The notes under the pieces were generated by a model, which was given only the letters and a program-made list of their open reading frames with translations, had not been told where the DNA came from and did not search any database. Shown piece after piece: positions 1 to 10,811 of a DNA stretch of 64,000 nucleotides. A program made the translations under genes and the position numbers. Source of the DNA: Rhizoclosmatium globosum (taxonomy: Eukaryota > Chytridiomycota > Chytridiomycetes > Chytridiales > Chytriomycetaceae); the NCBI GenBank assembly GCA_002104985.1, contig MCGO01000024.1, forward strand, positions 1 to 64,000, in the 5' to 3' direction. Every line of letters begins with the position of its first letter. Positions within the stretch are counted from its first letter, which is position 1.

Positions 1-593
1 TGGCTTCTGGTGGAGCAAAAAAGATATGCCCGTTTGTTGATTCAGTTTTCTTTGAGTAGGTTGTGTGAGATGAACCTATTGTAGTCAGTCCAAAATCAGC
101 AAGGACAGCCCGATTGTCACTTGGATCTACAAGAAAAGCTTTAGCCAAAGAGAGATGAGGTGCATCAAACTCAACGAATCAAGATATTGTCTGGTTTGAG
201 ATCACGATGAACAATAGGCGGTCTTTGCTGATGCAAATACTCAAGGGCATCAGCAGTTCCAAGCAACCACTTAGTTCGAAGCGTGTTAGAAGGGGGTGTA
301 GATGCATGGAGAGCATCGAGTATGCTCATACCCAAACGCTCAAAGACCAGAACTGGATGTCCAGTGCTTGAATCAGTTCCTTTGCCGTAAAAGTTAATGA
401 TGTTTTGATGTCTGAACTTGGAGCTCATGATGGACTCTTTCTCAATGGCTTTGAGTATTTCTTCAGTAAGCTTGCCATTTGCCTTGAACGTCTTTACTGC
501 TGCTTGAACGCCATTGTAGGTTCCTGAATACACTATGCTGAAGCTGCCTTCGCCAAACGTTTCTCTCCGGTTGATCTTCACAGATGCAAACAT
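1..593 (-). CDS. Protein kinase, partial (3' end beyond left edge)
   Basis: Eukaryotic protein kinase, with two exons in the window: 176-593 and 1-126, joined across a 49-bp intron (127-175, GTTGAG donor, TTGTAG acceptor). The first ATG that leaves a complete kinase domain is at 593; the open frame runs further upstream without an ATG. Visible motifs in order are the glycine loop GEGSFSIVYSG, the ATP-binding lysine in AAVKTF, the catalytic loop HRDLKPDN, the magnesium-binding DFG (DFGL) and APPEA in the APE position, so all core catalytic residues are present and the enzyme is probably active. The glycine loop and the AVK spacing look like the tyrosine-kinase-like or mixed-lineage group. That assignment is inference. 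The C-lobe after APE lies outside the window, so accessory domains cannot be judged. Confidence 0.88.
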
Positions 594-663
594 CCTTTTG
601 TGAGTGAAAAACAGAAAATTGGAAATCTCTCCGCCATTTTTTCCGGAGTCCAAATCAGTAAAT

Positions 664-1330
664 TAATCCTCACTGCCTCCTTGCCACTACCTTTTCTCCT
701 GAACTGACCAAGCAAATCCTACTAAACTTGGCACACGTAGTATTAAGTCTATTTTATTTCGAAGCGCAAAGCTGCATCTTAATCGGATTGGCCAATCCTC
801 TGTGAATGACCTCACTACCCAAAGATCCGTTCCCAAAACACATTCAAATCTTGTACCAGCATTCTCCATCCCATTTAATAGACTAATGTATTGTATCCAA
901 TGACAACAGACATGTGCTTTGCTCCAGGAGATCCTGTTGATTTGAGGGGAGAGAAAGTCCTTAACCAAAGCTTCAAGTTATGAATAAACTCGAATGATAT
1001 AATGTTGGCTAATTGCTTCAAGTATCTTGAATGTAGGTAGAACACATTCCCATTGCTGATAGAAGCCACCATAGTTGCTGCTATGGAACCGTCCTTAGAA
1101 GTTTTAAGCAGTTCGAATAGTTTGATGTCATTGGCAATACATGATTGATGGGTTTTGGCTCAGCCTGATTTAGACAGGTCGCTTACTGAGGATTGGCCAT
1201 TCCTATTGAGATGCCGCTTTGCAGTTCATAATAGAATATACTTACTCATACATGTTCTAAGTTCGCTGAGAATTGCTTGGGCTGTTCAGGAGGAAAGGTG
1301 GTGGGCGGGAGACAGTGAGGATGGATTAAT
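664..1330. repeat. Inverted repeat, arms ~690-835 and ~1176-1325
   Basis: Sequence just upstream of the kinase (about 690-835, read on the minus strand) matches a stretch on the plus strand at about 1176-1325, making an inverted repeat with a spacer of about 340 bp. Both arms keep a similar open peptide containing TEDWP, LRC, AW and VQE in the same order, which suggests an old coding or transposon-derived unit. The spacer carries a minus-strand open frame (about 875-1130) that I do not recognise. No target-site duplication was found at the outer ends. Confidence 0.5.
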
Positions 1331-1337
1331 GGATTAG

Positions 1338-1765
1338 CCTCTCATTGGGACAAAAATCAGAAGAGAGACTGGCACCGAGCCTAAATTTGATTTTGTTCTT
1401 TCAGAAAGTGCCCATACGACTTTGCCCGTCCAGATCTCTTTTTCATCAATTGAAAGTGCCGCTATCAAAACAACTCACAGACTCTCAACAATATACTTGA
1501 TCTGTTTTTTGACAGAGAACCAGAAAAAACTCAAACGACAGGTTTGACGGAAAAGAGGGAGATTGTGGAGATTAGGGTCAATTGTCAATGTTTGGATTGG
1601 ACAACAAATTGATTAAAATGTTGCACCATTTCCCAGAGTTTCCACCAGAAATCGAACCCCATGTGCTTTCTATTGTTCGGTTTTATTTGTTAAGTAACAG
1701 GGGAAGCAGTGGTAGATAAGAAATTAGCGGTTTTGGGTTCGTTGTATTTCCGAAAATTCCTCAAA
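1338..1765. other. Gene-free stretch
   Basis: I see no convincing coding frame, RNA gene or repeat. It lies between the inverted repeat and the 3' end of the NADAR gene and probably holds 3' untranslated sequence. Confidence 0.4.
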
Positions 1766-2639
1766 TCAGCTGACGCACTCATTGTCATATTCAAACCAAT
1801 TTGAAAACATTGCTACCTTTTCAATTTCAACAAGAAAAGGTACATCTCCTACGGACTTGGCCTCCAATACACTGAGCAAGTATCCACGCACCCTTTCCCA
1901 ACTATTTCCCAACTCATTCCGACCTGCCCATCTTTTTGGATTCAATGCAACTTCAACATTTTTAGCTCCAGCTCCAATGCCCCAAACTGTGTCCCTTGGA
2001 CTTGCTTCACACAAACGCTTACCATTTGTTCTCAACAGCTCCTCCATTACTTCTTGATTCCACAAACACTTGATCAACAGTACAAGATCACTTATCCATC
2101 GACTTTCACGTTCCCATACGTCTGCCTGAAATCCTTTTACGAGCCTTCCAAGCCCTTTTGCATCTTTTGGTCCAATGCCAGGATCGCTCATCACCAGTTG
2201 GAACGTTTCAGTATCGTTAAAGAGTGCAGCTTTGCACGCTGCAAATACTACTGTTTCTGATGACTTGAAAACTGTGTTTCCCAACGGGATCGTACATTTC
2301 GACCAATTGCTCAGCGTAGATGACTTAGATCCCTGCACAGATGGTATTAGATCCATTGATCGAGATAACGGAATGAGTTGTCAGGCTAAGCGACTCTATG
2401 ATGGCCCAACTCTTGACGATCTCACATACCTGAAATGCATACACAAAGTCATTGAAAGACGTCATTCCATCTGCTGAGATGCAATATCTTGTGCCAGCCT
2501 TTTTAGCAATTGGGTTCGTTTGAAACGTGAACGGTAATGTTGTGGTCCGAGCCTTGAAGCTCTCCAGCGCGAGTGCAATCTTGATTTCCATTGATTTTTT
2601 AACCGATTTGAATGAACTTTCTGCAGAATCGTTGAACAT
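1766..2639 (-). CDS. NADAR-family N-glycosidase (YbiA/DUF1768-like)
   Basis: Two exons, 2430-2639 and 1766-2332, joined in phase 0 across a 97-bp intron (CAG/GTATGTG donor, TGTGCAG acceptor), give 258 residues from a real ATG at 2639. The second exon is a clear NADAR domain: a LSNW start, an SSE-type motif (FKSSETVVF), the DP..K.LGR.VK block, the EASP.D.VWGIG block and a NP..W.GRNELG.....VR ending. NADAR enzymes cleave N-glycosidic bonds. Known members process riboflavin intermediates (YbiA), and others remove ADP-ribose from nucleic acid or act in NAD-linked defence. Which activity applies here cannot be told from sequence. The 70-residue first exon resembles no domain I know. No signal peptide is seen, so a soluble intracellular protein is expected. 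Confidence 0.85.
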
Positions 2640-2786
2640 GATGTTTCAGTGTCTCTTTGTGGTCAAGTCAGTGCGTAAGTGCGACAGGCACAGTCACATT
2701 GTCAGTGAAGAAAAGATATCTATTTTTCTTTGTTTATTGCGACAGCTTTTTCTGTTTGATTCATCTAATCATCGATATTTACTCCA

Positions 2787-4846
2787 TTATTCTTCACAAA
2801 CAGACACAAGGGCGTACTCCATCATTTGACTGATTTGACACGGTAACACGGCTCTAGCAGCAGTCAAAGCAAAACCGGTTGCAAAGTTTATGTAGTATTT
2901 CAAGATATTTGGAGACGCCTTGACGCTTTGTTTTTGGTTAACTTTGTCTCCGCATTCGTGTTTGTCTGTAGAAGCAAAATGTTTACACACGCTTGGTAAC
3001 AAAACTAAGAAATGCAAATAAAACAAGAGTACATACCTTTCCTTTCTCTCTTTTCTTTTAGACATTGCTTGATTTTCAAAGCTGCTTCACGTTTAATTTT
3101 TGAGTTATTTACTAACTCGAAAACTGCGTAATCAATCATATTATGAAATGGAAGTGGGGCATATTCCTTCGCCATAGCGAGTAAATCGGTGGTCATCATG
3201 TAATTTGGTATAAGATATTCTTTTGGCGGGTGATTCAAAGGTATGCCTTCTTGGGCGAAACTTGGTTCGTCATAATCTGGTAACTTTTCTGCGCATTTTC
3301 AGATAATGATTAGTTACCAAGAGTAATGTGTCACAAATCACCGTTTGTGTCTTCATCTAGTTTCATTTGGGGATTTCTACGTTTGCATTCATTCTGTCTG
3401 GCTTTCATAGCACGTCCTAGGTACGGAAAATGATCTATTGAAAAAATTAAATATTGCTAAATGCGTCATGTCAACATACCGTGTTTTACGGGTTTCTTTG
3501 TATTGACACTCTCAAAATTTCTGTGAGCTGAATTCTTTTCTTTACTGACATTCACGAGAGCATATGTCAGAATTTGTTGAACTTGTAACGGAAGTATAGC
3601 TTCCGCAGCAGAAGAAACTGTGTTAACTGCGACTTTGATGAAGGAGTTTTCTTTCCCAGCAACGGTCTTTAAAGATTCATATTGATGCTCTGCTGTTATT
3701 GGTCTTTCCGTTTGATTAGATAAACTATTTTCGATAATTGCAGAACAGGCAGGCTGAGTTGGCTCCGACTTAAAGTTCGAATTAACGTCCGTGAGTTCAG
3801 AATTCGATTGGGAATCATTCGCAATTTGATAACTAATTACATTAGCTTCTACGTCTATTTAGTGTTAAATACCTAATTTTCCACTTTATATTTCTTACCA
3901 TGGCTGTGCTTGACCTCAGTAACGAATGGCTCGGTGTTTTCAACTTCAAGCTCGATTTGATGAATAGTTTGAGTAAAATCATTTTGTGAGTTTCGTCTCT
4001 CCCAGTCTTTCTTCCGAGCTTGCATAGCGCGTCCGATGTAAGTGTCATCTGAATCGAGTCAAAGATTTGGTGTTGCGAATCTCAACTGTTAAACTCACCA
4101 TTTATTCTTGGCTTTCCTTTTTCAAGATTTTTGTACAGAGCTGCCATGAGTGTGTGATCCATAATTTGATAAATTGATGTCGGAATGACTGACTTTGCAG
4201 TGGAAATTGCAAGATTGGAGGCAAACTTTGTGTAACTTTCTTTGAAGGAGACATTACTTTGAACTGGTTCCTTTGACTGAAGGTCTTCTTGAAGAATGGT
4301 TTCAATTATATTTGGTTTGACATTGATTTTCAAAGTCCTGTTTATGTCGTCCTTTTCGTCCACCAAATTATGTTCCGTTTCAATCTCATGTACTGTGCAA
4401 TAGAATTAGCTCATCAAATACGAATTTTGTGGCAAAGGACTGACATAACTCCTTGGACACAATTTTCTTAAGTAATAACCGATGTTCACTAAACTGCTCA
4501 CTAGATTCGTCGATATATCCTAAAGAAGTTTTTTTGAATTCAGTATGATGATTTTTAGGTTATTGGGCCCACCATCGACTTCTTCACTCTCCAATAAGTT
4601 CATTTTCAAATCAGATTTCAATGCCGTAACAATCTGGCGACGATTCATTGATCCTATTTTATCCTTTGTCCTTGAATGGTCTCCTTGTAATTGTTGCATA
4701 GCAGACTGAAGCCCATCAACATCCCTTCTAACATCGATGAGCAGTTCCAGCGCCGTGTCCAGTTGTTCCACCTGGTGTACAAGGTATATCTGTAGGTTTT
4801 CTTTGACTTTTGCGTCAATATACGCAAGAAGTTCCGGGTCGTCCAT
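2787..4846 (-). CDS. Unrecognised multi-exon gene of repeated helical units
   Basis: The start is probably the ATG at 4846. It opens an acidic, coiled-coil-like segment that ends near 4575; the stop is at 2787. A hydrophobic helical motif (A..A....LP..I..M.YAL.) recurs four times, near 4235-4130, 3650-3555, 3195-3105 and 2900-2805. A second motif (GRAM.AR......RRN) occurs twice, at about 4035 and 3418, 617 bp apart, so a roughly 617-bp block with its introns was duplicated in tandem. Supported introns include one with donor GTATGT near 3039 and one after the GRAM exon near 3897. The first intron boundary (GTGGGC donor near 4573) is less sure. I do not recognise the family. There is no signal peptide, and the units are too short to be typical membrane helices. 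A cytosolic scaffold is possible, but that is a guess. Confidence 0.6.
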
Positions 4847-5025
4847 TTTTGGTGAAATTCTGGTGGGAAGGGGTCGAGCTCGAGAAGTTCGGGCAATCTC
4901 AAAGAGATTTACAAGATGGAGACAAAGGGAGGCAATGTGAATATAAAATGGATACATATGGATTGCAGTCGACGTACTGACTATTTATAACACTAATAAA
5001 AATCACATTCAATTCCCCAGAATTA

Positions 5026-6631
5026 TCACTTTCTACTACGGAACGATCGAGCAACAGCCAATGCCGCAAAACCCAACCCAAGCGCAATTCCACCAATGAC
5101 CAACGGAGTCATCCAAGTGCCCTCGTTTTTGCCATCGTTATCTGATGGGACAACGGTATCCTTCTTAGCGGTTGTTCTCTTGACCACGGTTGGCTTTCCA
5201 TTTTGTACACCTGATTTCTTTCCAACCAAGTCCTCCAAATCAGCAGTCTTACCGTCGCCGCAGTCCCCAGCCTTCTTCTTTTGCTGTCCCTTGACGACCA
5301 ACTGTCCACAGGCACTGGCGATATCCTGTCCCAGTTCCTGTCTAATGAGCGTGTATACGCCGTAACTTCTGACCGTCTCCACAAACTGCTTAATAGTTTC
5401 TTGAGTTGGTTTCTCATAGCTCGCAATGACATCCGTTGGGTTATATGGAATAACGTTCACCATGATATCTTTCTGTGGAGCACGTTCGGCAAATAGTTGT
5501 CCAAGTTGGCGGGCAACTTCCACAGAACTGTTAACATTTTCAATAAGAACGTATTCGACGAGAACATGGCGCTGTCCGGATGTTTTAGGGAAGACTCCCT
5601 TTGAGTTGATAGCATTTTGGTTCTCAATGAAAGCAAAGACGGCGTCCAGAATTTTGGTGAGGGAGAAAGACTTGGAACTTGGAACAATTTCAGAGCGGAG
5701 TTCCTTTAAAGAAGGTTATTTCGGGCAGAAAATGCTGATGATAGAGGAATAATACCTGGGTTGGTGCATGCAGACTCAAAGCCAATCCAATCTGAGGAAC
5801 ATCCTTCATAAGAGAAAGAATTCGAGGTGCGACTCCGACTGTGGAAATAGTAATGCGAGAGGGACTGAGCGAGAAACGGGAGGTATTGATCATGGCCTGG
5901 ACAGCTCCCAGAACTGCATCATAATTGTCCAATGGTTCACCCATTCCCATGAACACGACATTTCGAATCTTTTCAATTTGGTTGGCGTGGACAAGCTGTT
6001 CAATGATTTCACCGGTGGTCAAGTTTGACAGAAGACCCATAGTTCCCGTTGCTAAACATAGGCAGTTTCAGCTATAGTTTCAACCATGTTCCCCAATACG
6101 AACCACAGAAAGTACAGCCCATCGCACACCCAACCTGCGAACTGATACAAACAGTTGCACGCTTGTTTGATTTGAACTGCTTTCCCTCCTTTTCGAGCTC
6201 CTTCAGACGTCGTTCCCGCTCTTCTTTCGGGAACGAGTTGAGTTCGACTTCACCGTAGCGCATAATGACAGTTTCGACCTTTTGGCCATCTTGCAGTTCG
6301 ACAACAAGTTTTGTGGTTGAGTTATCTGAGGCATCCATTCGAGAAAAGACCTTTGAGGTTGAAAAGACAAAGTTCTGCTTGAGCAACGGAAGGATTCGCA
6401 CGGGCAATTCGGGAATGTCGTCAAAGGAAGATGCATTGTTCTGGATGATGTGGCTAAGGGGAGCAGTGGTTAGTTGGGATTACTAAGACAGCTATTACAG
6501 CTATTAAAGAGAAAGTACCGATAGATTGAGTTGATGTGGTGGGCATTGACCTTGTGTTCCTGGAACAGCGCCTTCAACTGAGGCTCATCAAAGACAGAGT
6601 GCGGAGAGAGAACTCGCTTTCGAGTGGCCAT
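5026..6631 (-). CDS. RlmN-like radical-SAM RNA methyltransferase with C-terminal membrane anchor
   Basis: Exons 6519-6631, 6104-6453, 5756-6051 and 5026-5703 join in phase to 478 residues. RlmN enzymes methylate C2 of adenosine in rRNA and tRNA by a dual-cysteine radical-SAM mechanism. The 4Fe-4S motif CAMGCTFC is followed, across an intron, by the RlmN block ATGTMG...NLT.GEI. VVFMGMGEPL.NYD and SLHAP follow, and the second catalytic cysteine sits in the conserved ASACGQL. After the enzyme core there is a Lys-rich linker and one membrane helix (TWMTPLVIGGIALGLGFAAL) ending in RSFRSRK, as in a tail-anchored protein; bacterial RlmN has no such tail. The target membrane is unknown: the outer mitochondrial membrane or the ER would fit. 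The gene shares a short divergent promoter with the BMT5-like gene. The origin may be bacterial or organellar, which a tree would decide. Confidence 0.9.
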
Positions 6632-6705
6632 TTGTTGTTGTTTTCTTTGATCGAATCAAAAGAAAAAAGGAAAGAAAGAAAGAAAGAAAGAAAGAAGGAC
6701 CAGCA
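6632..6705. promoter_or_regulatory. Shared divergent promoter with AAAG microsatellite
   Basis: Only 74 bp separate the start codons of the RlmN-like and BMT5-like genes, which point away from each other. The interval holds a run of GAAA/AAAG tetranucleotides at about 6667-6697. No TATA box is obvious. With so little space both genes must use overlapping promoter elements, and their untranslated leaders are very short or overlap. Confidence 0.7.
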
Positions 6706-8356
6706 ATGGAGCCCCAGTTCTCAGTTCTCTTTCTTGGCGATGGTATTTATTATTACTTGATTACCATAAATGCTTTGGTGTTAACAAGCCTAGGAAACTT
6801 CTCGTTTTCGCTGGCTGTTTGTCGGGCTCTCTTTGACTCTCCCCTGACACTGGCTTCAAAGGACCATGCAAATGCCAGACGATACCTGAACATTCCTGAC
6901 AACGTTAGTACGAAGCACATCAAGATATTGGCTACTTCATTCGACTCGCGGGATCAGTTGCTGAGAAAGTACCTCGAGTTCAAAGATATTGAAAAGAACT
7001 TGGCCAAATTCAGCAACAACGTCAAACTTCTCCACCAAATCAATGCGTGGGAATTGCCAAAGTATTTTAAAGCTGCGGATGGTACGTTTATTCGCCAACA
7101 TGAAGAAAGTAGCTCTGACACCCAATATCTCAATTCCAGAGGCGATTCCTCGTTGGACCTTGGGTCAACGGCCAGACGGATCTGTTGGATTTGATACTGT
7201 CGCGTGGAACCATCCACATCTTGGAACAGAAGACTTTAGGCTTCACAGATTCCTGATGGCCCACTTCTTCCATTCTGTTTCGTCAGTCCTCAATAATAGC
7301 AACCCATCGAGCTCAGTTGTAGTATCCTTAGTTTCTGGTCAAGAAACACGTTGGGATCTAGTTGATCAAGCGAGTCGCTCCAATTTGATTCTGTCGACAT
7401 CAGATTCGCCCTTTCCCTTCATGGAGCAAGACTGGGAAGGATACGTCGTCAAGAGAAATATGCATGGAAAGAGTTTCAAGAACGAAGCCACCAAGAAACG
7501 CATGGCGGATGAAATGAAGAGTTTTGGATTCCGCTTCGTGCGAGGAAGCGATTTGGAAGTTGGAGAAGTCGTACCAATTACCACAGCAGAGCTTGCAACG
7601 AAAATGGGTGTCTTGAGCGTAACTCCAGCAGAGGGTGTCGATTTGGCGGATACTCTCGTTCCAAAGTACACAACTCCCCAACCTGCGAAAATCCTGGATA
7701 CAGCGCCAATGTCAAGCAAGATTCCTACAACGAAAGAAGAGCTCAACTCTTTCCCAGCACCAGACCCACTTGCCTGCCCATATTGCCTAAAAGTATTCCC
7801 CCAACTCCGCGCCTACAAACAACACGTCCTCCAAATCCATATCCTCAAACAACGCGGAGAAGATTGGACTCCAAACGCACCACGAACTTTCCCTTGCCGC
7901 GGATGGCCCGAATCAAACGTTGCACCATGCCAAAAGCAGTTCAGCAGCGACGACGGACGTTGGCAGCACGAAGTCATCAAACACTCTCAGTTCAACGAGG
8001 GTGAATCGATTCCTGCATTTGAAGCCAAGACGGCTGCGGAGTTACTCGCTCTTCAGACAGATGAAGATGCTGCCGCTCAAACAGAAGCTGCAATCACGTC
8101 TATCGAACCGTTCCTTAATATTACCGATGAACCAACGGAAGACGCAGATTACTATCCATGTGCTATTTGTGCTCAGGCTGTCGCAAGACGCCCATGGGGA
8201 ATGGCTCTACACTTGGAGACTCTGAAGCCGATTGTTGGATTAGACATGAAGTGTCCCAACACTTCCAACCATTCAGATGCAGATAAACTATTCATCGAAC
8301 GAAGAGCGTTGTGGCAGCATTACATGTTCTGTCGTTTGAAGAAAGATGCCAACTAA
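6706..8356 (+). CDS. BMT5-like rRNA methyltransferase domain fused to zinc fingers
   Basis: Exons 6706-6742, 6794-7081 and 7140-8356 join in phase to 513 residues. The first intron (51 bp) keeps the reading frame if retained. The N-terminal half matches the DUF2431/BMT5-like fold, a SAM-dependent enzyme whose yeast member makes m3U in 25S rRNA. It has the SAM-loop FLGDGNFSFSL, the TSFDSR strand, an LLH..NA segment and an acceptor region containing WNHPHLG in place of the usual FNFPH.G. The C-terminal half carries C2H2-type fingers (CPYCLKVF....H....H and C...Q....H...KH) and a further Cys/His cluster (CAIC......H.....C..H). The fingers may help bind RNA. The NHPH variant in the signature could alter activity. 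The gene diverges from the RlmN-like gene. Confidence 0.82.
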
Positions 8357-8402
8357 TCGTTCGAAATAAACGATATTATGAAACAAATATAGCTTGATTT
8401 CT

Positions 8403-8988
8403 TCAATATTCTTTTATGGGAAGCTGTTCAGGAGAGTCCAACCTGTATGAATCACAACAAGGAGCCAAACACGACAACTCTACTCCTTTCCTTTCACATA
8501 TATCTCGATACTTTGTAATTCCAAAGTCGCCACATTCCGCCCCATCATATGCTAAAGAACGAATAGGTTTCCCGTCCCGTTCAAGTGTATGCCGACCTGA
8601 TGCAGAAACATCCACGATTGAAAACGATGTGAGTCCAAAATAACCAATTTGACTGACGGCTGCTTCCTCTGCGTGATATTCTTTGAATCAGGTATCAAAT
8701 AGGACGATTCAACTCACCACCCTCGCCCAAGAAGAAGTACCTTCCCGTACAAGCGGGACCATCAAAGAACACATAAGAGTATCCGTACGGCAATGGTTTA
8801 CTTGATGTGAACAGCGAAACCAACGTCGACGCGCAGCACCTTGAGTTGTCAACGCATTTCGCAAACGATTTCAAAGACAGACTGAATGAGCGGCCGCCTG
8901 TTAGTCGGTACCAGATTTGGTAGCCTTTGGTGGGTTCGGCGGTGGTTGTCCAAGCGGCAAAAATGAGGATGGCTGCGAATATCCTCAT
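8403..8988 (-). CDS. Small secreted protein, unrecognised
   Basis: Exons 8718-8988 and 8403-8668 join in phase (GTGAGT donor, ACGCAG acceptor) to 178 residues. The N-terminus MRIFAAILIFAAWTTTA is a clear signal peptide. The mature protein has several cysteines, including a CCAS and an APCC pair, and no membrane helix, so it is probably secreted and disulfide-bonded. No domain is recognised. Its 3' end lies 47 bp from the 3' end of the BMT5-like gene, so the two are convergent. Confidence 0.72.
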
Positions 8989-9674
8989 TCGGACACAAGA
9001 CAGTTCAGCTTTCGTAACAGAAAAAAGGTAAGTACCTTATAGAGGTCTTTTTCCTAATATTCCAATTGGTAGCTTCAGGGATTTGTCATTTATTGAAGAT
9101 TTATTTCATCACATAATTAAATACATTGATTAGTCTTCCGCGTTGCTTTGCACGACAGATTGCATTCACTTGGTCATTCAACACATGCTCGACACTATTT
9201 ATGAAATTGCTGATGTGTGTGGGCGAAAGAAAAAACTTGGCGAGATTGATATCAGTTGATATCACTATGATTCGATTACTAATACAATAACACGCTGGTA
9301 CAGCCTCCAGCGACTGCAAAAGCTCAACATTCCACTACTGTCCACAAAAAGTCGACAATGTCTAGAAATGAGATTGTTTGATTCCAGTTCACGTCTGTTG
9401 TTGCGCAGACCTGAACTGTCAACTATCTCGGAGGGTTTAATAGAGCCCTTTTTGTGATAGCACATAAAGTTCTTATGTATTTCTTCCAGTTTCTTCAGGT
9501 TCCTTCGTCAGATTCGCCAAGATTAATTAAAATGAAAGAGGTGATAAAAGCCACCGACGCCACCCTGTCACGAGCAACATCCATGAGTACGTCCAAGCAA
9601 CGTGATTTCCAAAGCCGAAAAATTTAAGAAAATCACAAGCAGTGCACAGCAAACATCAAAGAACTGTACCAAAA
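8989..9674. other. Long intergenic stretch; possible small minus-strand gene
   Basis: About 690 bp lie upstream of the secreted lipase. A minus-strand frame ends at 9101, followed by an AATAAA-type signal, and could be the last exon of a small gene (up to about 9350) reaching an ATG near 9465. I could not find splice junctions that keep the phase, so I do not call it. The rest is presumably promoter DNA for the flanking secreted-protein genes. Confidence 0.3.
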
Positions 9675-10811
9675 ATGAAGCTTCTCATCCTCCTCGCCCT
9701 CTCCTTCTCACTTGTCTCTGCAACTCCTAGCATCGATCCACTTCCTTTGGAGGACACCTATGGTCCAAACGATCCCCGTTCCCAGTTGCCCGAACCTCAA
9801 GGATTCAAGAACCATCTTCGTCACACTCGTCACGAATTCAACGAGCGTATGAAAAACTTTGCGTCCTTTGACGACCTCACCCAAAAGCGTATGGCCGGTT
9901 ACCATGCCGTGGAATCCAACTTGACAAATTTGGTCACGGAGTGGCACAAGACGGAGCACTACCAGCGCAACTCAAACGGTGCGCATTCTAAGCGTGGTTG
10001 GGTCGTCACAGGAAGTGGGCAAGATTCCAGCGACTTTGTCAACCAAATGAAGACTTACACTTACTACGCTGGTTCGTCCTACTGTGCGGTTGCTAGTCTC
10101 CAGAACTGGAGCTGTTCCACTTGCAAGGTCCCCAACACCCAGAACGTGAACGTGTATTCTTCAGCCGATGGCAGCGAACAAGCTTACATTGCAGTCAACA
10201 CAGCGACCAAGACCATCATCCTCTCCTTCCGTGGATCCCATAACATCCAGAACTGGATTAACAATATTGAATTTATTCAAAGTTCAATTCCAATTACTGG
10301 CGCTCCATCCTCTGTTCAAGTCCACAGTGGGTTCTGGCAGGTCTGGACCTCGGTACAAGATTCGACTCGAACCCAGCTTGCTAATTACCGCAAGACTTAC
10401 CCTGACTACGATATTGTCTTCACTGGCCACTCTCTTGGAGCTTCTGTCTCTGTTTTGGCAGCGTTGGTTTCCATTTCTCAATGGGGAGTTCCAGCTTCAA
10501 AAGTGAGTGTCATTAATATCGGTGAGCCACGTACTGGAAACACTGCGTTCTACCAGTATGTTCTTGGACGTGGATTCAAGCAGGTTTCCCGTGTTGTCAA
10601 CTACGCTGACATTGTTCCCCACTTCCCTTTGAATTCTTGGGGATACACGCACCACACTCAAGAACATTGGGTTGACTGGTACGGCGACCTTGTTTACTGC
10701 GATGATGTTTCCAATAACGGTGAAGATGACAATTGTGCCAACACTATGCCTCCATTTGTATCAGTTACTGATCACTTGAATTACTTTGGCATCGCCTTGG
10801 GTTCTTGTTAA
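9675..10811 (+). CDS. Secreted class-3 lipase
   Basis: A single exon of 378 residues; the ATG at 9675 directly opens a signal peptide (MKLLILLALSFSLVSA). A basic HSKR site near residue 110 may be the end of a propeptide. The mature domain is a fungal triacylglycerol lipase of the Rhizomucor/Thermomyces type. The oxyanion-loop motif SFRGSHN..NW, the nucleophile elbow GHSLG, the catalytic Asp in NYADIVPHFP and a C-terminal His in TDHLNYF complete a Ser-Asp-His triad. Paired cysteines fit an extracellular enzyme. The frame is intact. It probably hydrolyses host or environmental lipids. Confidence 0.93.
   Translation: MKLLILLALSFSLVSATPSIDPLPLEDTYGPNDPRSQLPEPQGFKNHLRHTRHEFNERMKNFASFDDLTQKRMAGYHAVESNLTNLVTEWHKTEHYQRNSNGAHSKRGWVVTGSGQDSSDFVNQMKTYTYYAGSSYCAVASLQNWSCSTCKVPNTQNVNVYSSADGSEQAYIAVNTATKTIILSFRGSHNIQNWINNIEFIQSSIPITGAPSSVQVHSGFWQVWTSVQDSTRTQLANYRKTYPDYDIVFTGHSLGASVSVLAALVSISQWGVPASKVSVINIGEPRTGNTAFYQYVLGRGFKQVSRVVNYADIVPHFPLNSWGYTHHTQEHWVDWYGDLVYCDDVSNNGEDDNCANTMPPFVSVTDHLNYFGIALGSC

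Noticed and set aside
171..653. Kinase start at position 653
   Set aside because: The codon there is TTG, not ATG. The first in-frame ATG at 593 still leaves the full glycine loop.
9642..9674. Longer N-terminus for the secreted lipase from 9642
   Set aside because: That start is GTG. The ATG at 9675 directly begins a good signal peptide.
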